Positions 46,468 to 64,000 of a DNA stretch of 64,000 nt are shown piece after piece. The stretch lies in assembly GCF_000006565.2 (NCBI RefSeq), contig NC_031476.1, forward strand, positions 2,628,458 to 2,692,457, written 5' to 3'. The position numbers and the translations under genes are program-made. A model generated the notes under the pieces. That model was given only the letters and a program-made list of their open reading frames with translations. It had not been told where the DNA came from and did not search any database. Each line of letters opens with the position of its first letter. Position 1 is the first letter of the stretch. Origin of the DNA: Toxoplasma gondii ME49 (lineage: Eukaryota > Apicomplexa > Conoidasida > Eucoccidiorida > Sarcocystidae).

Positions 46468-49400
46468 ATGCTGAGACGCGCAGGAGGCGTCCTCCCCCCT
46501 GCCGTCCGGAACGGGGGCAACGGGGCTGGCCGCGTGTCTGGACAGCTCACCGTGCATCGAGGGAGGCGTCGAAGTTTCTCCTCTTTGCTAGAAATTCCGG
46601 AAACAAACAGTCAGTATCTTTCGCACTCGCGTGGAGATCTCAACCGGCCAGAAGGAAGGCGGCAGCTGTTCTCAGCCGCGACACGCGATCTTTCGCGGTC
46701 GGCAGAACGCATGCGCGTTCGTCTTGTCTCACCTGTTCCCTCAGCCGGGTCGACCACGCCTGCCGCTCTGAAGTCGAAACAGCAGGCACATGCGGCAAGA
46801 GTTCCCCGCACTTCGTTCTCTGTTTCTTCTTCCCCGCCCTCCCCTTATCAACTCCCTCTTTTAACCTCTTCTCTGCTCCCCCACCCTTCGTCTATCCTTC
46901 AGTCTGTTCAACCTGCCTCTTCACGCTCTCTTTCTCTTTCGTCGCTTCAGACGTCGTCGTATCCGCTTGCTCTCCGTAGCCGTGTTCTCGCAGCAGCGCA
47001 TGTACAGACACCGAGGCGTGGAGACCCTTTTCCGCCCGGGACAGCTCCAGAGCCTTTGTCAGACTCATCAGCTCTCTCTTCTTCGTTTTCTCGATCTTCT
47101 CCTTCTCGCTCTTCGGCTGCTTCGGCGTCGTCCTCGCCTTTCACGTCTTGCACTTTTGAGTCACCATCAGTCTCTGCATCTCCCTTGCCGTCATCTCCCT
47201 TTTCGTCTTCCGCGTCTCCAGTGTCTCCTCCTTCGTTTGAGGCGGGGCCGTCATCTGCTTCTTCAGGCTCCCTTTCTCCTGAGGTTCCGGACTTCTTGCT
47301 TCCCTTTCTGCCTTCCACTGTTGGCCGCGACCGCCTCCGGAGACAAAGCGACCGCATTTCAACACGCGCGGCGCTCGTGCGCCGCGCCTCCCGCCTTAGC
47401 CATGTCAACCTCACTCTGGCGATTCATCAACTCTCTCTGGAGGCGTCTGCAGCTGCCCGACATGCCGCGATAGCTGCGGTGCAAAAGGCCATCGTCGCCG
47501 ACAGGAGGCCGACGCCTCCCCGTGACTCTGTGCTATCCTCCGCTGCTGAGTCCTCTAATGCATCGCCTTCGATTTTTACAGTGTCTCCCTCTATCACTGC
47601 TTCTGTCTCTTCTGCTTCGATCTCTTCAGAGTCACCAGACCTGGCGGTTCCTCGCGCCGACGGATTCACTGGAATGCTCTCAACGTCTCTAATAGGCACT
47701 GCTTCCTCGCGGTCTTCTGCTTCTTCTCCATGCTCGTCTCCTTCTTCTCTACCTTCTTCTTCATCTTCTTCGTGCGGCTTGGAGACCAGGCAGCTTTCAG
47801 GAGAGGTGAGAAGCTCGCCTGAGGTGCCTGCTGAAGCTGTGCAAGTTTGGGGAGAGTTGAAGGAGTTGGATCGCGAGGAAGAAGTGAGTTTGTGGAGGCC
47901 TTTGCTGGGGCGCCTGGAGGAGATAGAGGCGAGTGTGACGTCGACAGAGCAGGTGATTCTTTTGGACGCCCTCTCCCGCCTTCCGCCGCAGCTCCTCTCT
48001 ACTTGCATGCATGCACAAGACCAGAAAGGCGCGGCCTCTGTCTCCTCTCCAGCGCTCTTTCGAGATCTCGTTCTGGACGCCGCAAGGCGACTTATGACCC
48101 GCTTGGTGCCCCATGTTTCGGAGCTCCCTCTTGCGGCTCTGGCCATTGTGCTCCGCGCCTCTGCAGTCCTCGATTTGCCGCACTCTGGGCTGCTTGCTCA
48201 GGTGTCTGCGAGGCTTCAGATGGAGACGAATTTGGATTCGTTTCAAGAACTCGACAGCGAGAGACGCGCAGCTCTTGGACCGGCTCCAACTGGGGGATTA
48301 CCCAGCGAAGAAAGGGAGAAAAAGCTGCCAGAAGAGGAAACACAGAGAGCACAGGGAGGCTCATCAAGCCGGAGAGAGGGGCTCGAAGGGAGGAGAGAGA
48401 TGTCGGGCAACGAAGAGGGTGAGAGGGACCAAGACAGAAACAGAGGACGCGGCGAACGTCGCGACAGCTACACTGAGAGAGGAGATGGAACATGGCGAGA
48501 GGAAGCAGAGAAACGCGAAAGGAACCAGGGAGCAGCTCGTGACCAGAAACTCGGAGGCAGAGGCATCTGCGCTGTGGTGTATGGACACCTCGCCCTGGCA
48601 AGTCGCGGCTTCATTTTGGATCCGACAGCCTTTCTTTTGCGATTTCTTTCTCCCCAAGTTTGCGCGACACTATCTCCAACGCATGCGGCCGCGCTTGCCA
48701 CGTACAGCCGGCTCTGCCTCGAGAGTCAGTTAGCTGAATCGCTCTCGGCTTCGCCTTCTCCACCCTCGACAGTTTCAGAAAACGCATGTTCGTCGGGAGA
48801 TCCGAACGCAACTTCGCATCGAGCGACAGACGTCGAACGAGACGTGAACAGTCTCGCGAGCCCTAGCTGTTTCAGAGACACCCGGCAACTCGACGTCGCT
48901 GAATGGAGACGAGACCGGAGTCTCTTGCTTCTTCGAACTCTGAGGCCTCTTCTCCACAGGCTTCTTCAGATTCAGAGCGGCTGCGTGTCACCCACTTCTG
49001 CTTCTTCTTCTTCCTCGCGGTCTCGTGCAGCGTCTTCTTCTCTTTTTTCTTCTCTACTTTCTCTGTCGCCTGCCAGTCTCAACCAGCCGTGGTACACTCA
49101 CACGGCGTTCCTCCAGGAAACGGAAGAAGCCGACAAAGACTCGGCGACAGTCCTGCAAACGCCTTGCTTTGCTTCTTCGCTTTTCTCCCCACATGAAGAG
49201 GCGGCCGCGGCGGCCTTCGCGTGTACGTATCTCGCGTCTTTCCTTCGACTTGGGCGACAGGCGAAAGATGGCGTGTGCGTCTCAGACTTCGGGTTTGATG
49301 CATGCACCGAGGAGCAGCAATCGGCTGAAGGATGGGAGTCTGGCGTACACCTGGCGCGAGGCGGCGGCACCCAGTGTTCTGTTGCGCGACAAACAGGAGA

Positions 49401-52400
49401 CGGAGAGGCAGCACCAGAGGGAAAGGGGGACGCGCGGAAGGTCGAAGCAGGGGCGAGAGGGGCGGAGACAGGAGACGCAGACGAAATGCGAAAGGCAGAC
49501 CCGTGTGCCGATGTGTGGGGAGTTGACGCTGGAGCCGAAGAGAGTTTCTGTTTGCTAAAGCGATTCACAGACGCCCTCCCCACCCTCCTAGGGCGAATCG
49601 GTGGGGCAGATGCCGCTGCCCTCTTCTCAGCCTTACACAGGTAAGAGAGTTACAGAGACACGGAGCTGATACAGAAAAGGATACCGTGGAGGAAGAGAGA
49701 GGAGACGCGAGGAAGCAGCAAGCACAGAGAAGCAGCGAGGAAAGAGGAAACACATGGAAAACGAGGGAGAGAAAAAGACAGAGAAAAGAAGACAGGACAG
49801 GTAGAAAAAGAGAGCGAGAAACAGATACAGAGAAGCGGGTACAGAGACGCAGATACAGAGAAGACGAGACACTGGAGAAGTGACATAGCAGGAGACACAG
49901 AGAAACGCAAGCTGAAAATATAAAGACGACGGATATACAGAGTCGTAACAGATGGCGAGACGGAGGAAACGCGAATAGGGATAAGGCACGGGATAGTTGC
50001 AGATCAAGACACAGAGCAGCGAGTACTTCTAATGAGAGATCGAGACTGGATGTGAACGACGAACACCGAGGTTCAACCCCAGACAGCCGGGGCGAAAGAG
50101 GGGAAAAGTAGTTGGTAACCGCTTGAGGAAAACGAGTAATTTTTAGAATCAAAGAAGCATAAAAGCTGTTTTAACGGCTCCGAGAAGGACAGAAAGGCCG
50201 GTGAGGCGCAGGGAGGAAAAACGATTGCTCAGCAAGAAGGCAAGTCCAACACATAGATAAATTGCCACTTTCATTTTCGAGGCTTGTTGGTCTCTTTTCC
50301 GTGCTGCCGTCTCATCAGGATAGGGTGTCTAGACAGCTGGACAGCAGAAGCTTTGGCGGATGTGATGGAGCGCGAAATGAACCGTAAGATATGTCATATC
50401 AGAATTTGAGTCGCTTTTCGCTGTTTTCTGCGCATGTATAATTTCGTGTTGCCTGAGACATCTGAGGATTCTCCTGGTGCTGTGTGTCGTTTTCTATCTT
50501 GGAACAGCCTCGCCATTTTCTTCCTCTTTCCCTACTGTCCCCCTTTTCACTCGATCGTTTTGCGCTCCGCTTCTACGCGTCTTGTTCACTACCTTCGTCA
50601 CTTCCCTCTTTTCTTGCCTCTCTTGCCGGAGGTGTTTTTCTTCGTTTTGCTTTCCTTTCTCTCGTGCCTCAATTTGAAAGCCTCTTGCCGGGCGCCCTCT
50701 CTCGTGTTTTGTGTCTCGCGCGGGCTTCTCTCTCTTTGGTATTTACTCCCTCTTCTTCCTTTTTCTTTTGAGTCTTCGTTCGTCCTCGATCCTCTTTCTC
50801 TCATCTTGTTTTTTCACTTCGGGTCTCTGCCTTCTATTTCTCTTCCCTTTCTTCACCTCGTTCTTCTTCCTGTTCTTCTCCTTCCTTCGTCTTCTTCGTT
50901 CTTCTTCCTTCGTCCTTTCCCTTTTCGCCTATCCCTTTTCTTCCGCGGTCCTTCCTTCTCCTGCGGACTTCGTTCGTTTTCAACTTCTTCTGTCTGTCCT
51001 CTGCTTCTCACCTGCTTCGTCATTGTTCACTTGTTGCTTCAGGGCTCTCGCTCGCGTCTCAGCGCTACTGTGCGCCGTGGGGAGAACGCCGTCCGGGTCT
51101 TCCGGCTTTCTGGAACGAGGAGAGACTTGTTTTACCTGTGCTGCTTCGCGACTCGCTTCACTTCTTGGAAGAGGCTGTGGCTGTTGGTGAGTGAAAAGGG
51201 AACTGAAAAAAGAACTCCCCCGATGCACTGCATGCATGCACAAAGTCGCCTTTGGAGTCGCCAGCGGTTCCCGGGCAGTTCTGCACCGTTAGGGTCTCGT
51301 TCCACCTTTCGCGTCCATATGCGGTTCGTCTCGCCTCGCCTGGTTCTCAGTTCATTCCTTTTCTGTCGAAGAAAACTGTGCTCGTTTTCTCTCCCGATAC
51401 TGTGTGGAGACAGCCGTCGTCGCGATCCCTGCCCCTGCCGCGTGTCGTCTGAGTTTCCATGCTCCTCAGAGCTCGGACCTCCCGACTCTGTCTCGCGTTC
51501 CCGGTTTCTCGGGCGTAGCGTTTGTTTCCAGTCTGCGCTTGCGTTTGCCTGCTCTCCTCGCCGTGTCTAGTGTGTGTGTGTGTCCTGTGGTTTCGCTCTT
51601 ACTTCGGCTTCGCTTCGCTCTCGTTTCGTGCTCTGCGGAGAGTGGAGTCATGCTCAAGTCTCCAGTTCCCTCGCCTCTGCGGGTCCTCGCAGGAACGCTC
51701 TGTCGCCGCAGGCGTCTCCTCCAGACGCTCGCAGGTGAGTCGGACTTCAGTGCGCCTTCTTCCTCCGCTTCTGATCAGGGAAAAGAGAAAGGGGAAGGAG
51801 AGAAGAGGGATGCGTACGGTGAGGATGACGCAGAAGAGACGGAACCGTAGGAAACAGACGATGGGGAAGACGGGAGCAGAGGAGGGCAGAGAAGAAGCGA
51901 AGAAAGAATGCGAAGAAATGCAGGGGACAGCGGATGAAGAAGAATCACTTACTCGGTACGAGAGCAGAGAGAACCGTCACAAAAGGGTCTGAAGGAAGAA
52001 GAAAGAAAAGACGACGAAGACGGCGACGTTCAAGAGAGGCACGCAACGGTAGAAATGCGAAACGAATCGCTCGATGCGGACTCCTTTGCTTTCCCACCGT
52101 CATTTCAGGCAACCTCGCTCGTGAGGCTTCTTCCCTATCAGAGGCACAGAAACGGCGACTCGACTTGGTGAGCCCTGATGTCCGAATCGGATGCATGCAG
52201 TAAAGTCACAGCGAATTCATCGTCGCATCTGTTAATCGTGCAATATGTGCATATATATATATATATATACTCACGCATGCATTCAAAGATAGATATAGTT
52301 ACATATAGACATCTGCCTGTCTACACCGACATATATAATTATATATCTGGTTAACACCTAACGCCGACCAAGTATGCCACGATGACGAAAGCGACTACGT

Positions 52401-52764
52401 GCAATATATATATTTATTCATATTTATACGACTGTAGTTCCCGACAAATCTGTTTCCGTCTTCAGTCTTCAGGCAGACGTAATGCGCATGTGCAGGCAGC
52501 AGACGCTGCTCGAACAAAGGGCTGTGGTTGTCGGACAGAGACCCTTGCTTTCCTGCTTTTGCTCTACCCAAGACTCTTTGCCATGCAGATCTGTTTTCAA
52601 TCCTCGATTTCACCAACTTGTTGGAAACACCTCTGTCACTCTTCCTCCTCGTTGTGCTCGTTTCTACCCCTCATTCCTTTTTCTTTGTCTTCTCTCACGG
52701 CTTGCGGTTGGCTGTGCAGGTCCTCGGTGCCCTACACTTGCACGTTCCTCCCAGTCGTGTCTAG
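46468..52764 (+). CDS. large helical protein with basic N-terminus, function unknown (possible organellar RNA-binding repeat protein)
   Basis: Five exons join in phase to 1207 aa: 46468-49640, 51043-51186, 51532-51734, 52109-52167, 52720-52764 (TAG). The last two junctions are well supported; exons 2 and 3 are chosen by splice signal and phase only. The N-terminus (MLRRAGGVLPPAVRNGGNG, then HRGRRRSFSSLL) is basic and Ser-rich, like a mitochondrial presequence. Residues about 60-290 are Ser/Pro low complexity. Leu/Ala-rich helical blocks occur at about 285-345, 450-590 and 700-760 (for example LTLAIHQLSLEAS, LPLAALAIVLRASAVL). They are separated by charged Arg/Glu-rich linkers. This layout resembles the octotricopeptide/heptatricopeptide and FASTK-like helical-repeat proteins that bind organellar RNA in apicomplexans. 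I could not find a RAP domain, so the function stays open. Confidence 0.7.
49641..51042 (+). other. intron 1 of the 1207-aa protein gene, with opposed purine and pyrimidine halves
   Basis: Bounded by CACAG/GTAAGAG at 49641 and TTGCTTCAG at 51042. Bases about 49670-50110 are strongly purine-rich (GAGA, GAAAC, AGACAC words). Bases about 50490-51040 are strongly pyrimidine-rich (TCTTCC, CTTTT words). A 378-codon open frame in the second half is a result of the biased composition. Confidence 0.6.
52250..52269. repeat. short (TA)n microsatellite in the last intron
   Basis: About 20 bp of AT dinucleotides between the exon ending 52167 and the last exon at 52720. Confidence 0.9.
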
Positions 52765-53137
52765 AACACGCATGCAGATTTTGAGGGCCAACAGAAGTCG
52801 TTTTTTCACTTCTGCGGTGTCGGACGAGTGTGTCGTCGGATGCAGATGAAGAACAGAGGCTTGTCAAGTCCCCGAAATCCAGGTCTCTCTGTAAGCGTTT
52901 TTTTACGGCGCTGCATGCGGTGCGTCGGGCACCGCTTTGCATGCGCTGCATTACGCTGCTGGAGGAAACTCCGTTAAAGTTGGGCTATTCGCACTCCTGT
53001 GTTGCCACTGCAACTGCTGGAGTCCGGTTTTTGATTGTACTCTAGAGAATGCCCGCGTTTGTGGATGTCGTCACGCAACGCATATGCATGCATATATAAT
53101 ATACACACGCGTGTTCTGTGAGAGTGCATACATACCC

Positions 53138-53139
53138 AT

Positions 53140-53180
<41 letters not shown>

Positions 53181-53190
53181 CCTATATATG
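53138..53190. repeat. TA-rich microsatellite
   Basis: Interrupted TA dinucleotide tract in the convergent intergenic region. Confidence 0.9.
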
Positions 53191-54017
53191 TTTGGACCCA
53201 AACGATGGTGGCTACTGCATTTGTTCGACCCCCCGGTGAGGCGCTTTACGCGAGATTCAAAAACGTTCTAGGTAATTCGTCTGTGTCACTTTATGTTTGC
53301 CTGGTCATCACGCCGGAGCCGAGTAAGCGCGATCGAAAAGCTCGAGAAAGGGAGGGGAAAAAGTATACGAAAACGGATGGCGGTCGGCAGGGGCCAGAAA
53401 GGAATGTCTCAGAGTGAACGCTGTAGACACAGCGGCCTCGAGGTCTGTGCAGGAATCTCTAAACACTCGTAAGCGCAGAGTGAATGAACACGAGACGCGA
53501 GAAAGCGAAGACGACGCAGTCACAGAACGCAGGGAATAAGCGGCCCGACCCGCGTCTCCAGAAATCAGGCGAAACAAAAACCATCATAAACACAACACTA
53601 GAAAGTCGAAACCAGGAACAGTGACGACAAAACCGACGGCATCATCTGTCTCGGATCGATCGACACGTCACTCAAACACCCCGCATGCAGGGCGTGAAGG
53701 GGAGCCTCTGCCTGCGGTGTACATACACCCCAGTCACCGCCGCACCGTGCGCGGTGCCTCAGCGGCAGCCAGGAAGCGCCCTTTGCCGGGGCATCAGCTG
53801 GATCACCCGAGCCACATCGAGACGGTGCGGCCTCTGTATGGGGAAGAGGAAGGCAGGTGGACTCCTCTTTTCCCAGCAAATTTCCCCCGTTTTGCAGACA
53901 AATGATCTGGCGTAGAAACACTGCTTGCATAGATGTATTTATCTGTATATGTACATGCACACATATATCCATATATTCGTGTACATACGCACTTGCATAT
54001 ATGTACATACATACTAA

Positions 54018-54018
<1 letters not shown>

Positions 54019-54053
<35 letters not shown>

Positions 54054-54064
54054 CATACATACAT
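54019..54064. repeat. TA microsatellite followed by CATA repeats
   Basis: About 30 bp of TA dinucleotides continue into four CATA units, about 95 bp beyond the TPI stop codon. Confidence 0.9.
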
Positions 54065-54158
54065 TTACTGCTAAGAGAGGCACAGCGAGGCGGGAAGCGT
54101 CGAGGTCTCTCAGTCGTGGGTAGGGGCAGCTGCACAGCCCGCTGAGACAGAAGGAGTT

Positions 54159-64000
<9,842 letters not shown>

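Larger units (their letters stand above)
52765..54158. other. convergent intergenic region with TA microsatellites
   Basis: The 1207-aa protein gene and the TPI gene converge here, so the interval should hold two 3' UTRs. It contains TA-rich microsatellites at 53138-53190 and 54019-54064 and a palindromic GGTGTACATACACC at 53716-53729. No additional gene is supported. Confidence 0.55.

Noticed and set aside
50434..51570. 378-codon plus-strand frame, hydrophobic and Ser/Leu/Phe-rich, like a membrane protein
   Set aside because: It runs through the pyrimidine-rich half of an intron and across a splice donor at 51187. The composition alone explains the hydrophobic translation.

Overview
This 64 kb window is nuclear DNA from a coccidian apicomplexan, Toxoplasma gondii or its sister species Hammondia hammondi. 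Three tandem SRS-family surface-antigen genes identify the locus. The middle one is SAG1 (SRS29B), with its known promoter of six 27-bp repeats. The flanking order (SRS29A, SAG1, SRS29C, organellar triosephosphate isomerase, DEAH helicase) matches my recollection of the T. gondii chromosome VIII SRS29 region. Genes are intron-rich with GT..AG introns. I built the exon models by hand from splice signals, codon phase and recalled family sequences; none has been tested against transcripts.

Layout, left to right. (1) 1-1863: mostly empty, with a possible gene end at the left edge. (2) 1864-9130, minus strand: Sof1/DCAF13, a WD40 protein of the small-subunit processome, in 13 exons that splice in phase to 490 aa. 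(3) 9131-11090: divergent promoter region. (4) 11091-30253, plus strand: a giant C2CD5-like C2-domain protein of at least 15 exons and roughly 3,800 aa. Its conserved blocks are separated by very long, low-complexity, serine/arginine-rich insertions. (5) 32473-33735 SRS29A, 35709-35870 the SAG1 promoter repeats, 36075-37034 SAG1, 39121-41215 an unrecognised membrane protein, 42865-43983 SRS29C, all plus strand. (6) 46468-52764, plus strand: a 1207-aa protein with a basic N-terminus and Leu/Ala-rich helical blocks, perhaps organellar RNA-related. (7) 54159-58979, minus strand: triosephosphate isomerase with a long N-terminal targeting extension (apicoplast type), 8 exons, 375 aa. (8) 61580 to beyond the right edge, plus strand: DHX15/Prp43 DEAH-box helicase, first 525 residues.

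Conserved housekeeping genes flank a 16 kb stretch of surface and secreted genes. The housekeeping genes have long introns with TA microsatellites and pyrimidine-rich leaders. In the 30-46 kb surface-antigen interval the SRS genes are intronless, one gene has a single intron, and I saw no long TA repeats. Three things deserve most attention: the unrecognised gene inside the SRS29 cluster, the C2CD5-like protein with an apparently degraded calcium-binding loop, and a recurrent palindrome (GGTGTACGTACACC and relatives) found both in coding exons of unrelated genes and upstream of TPI.
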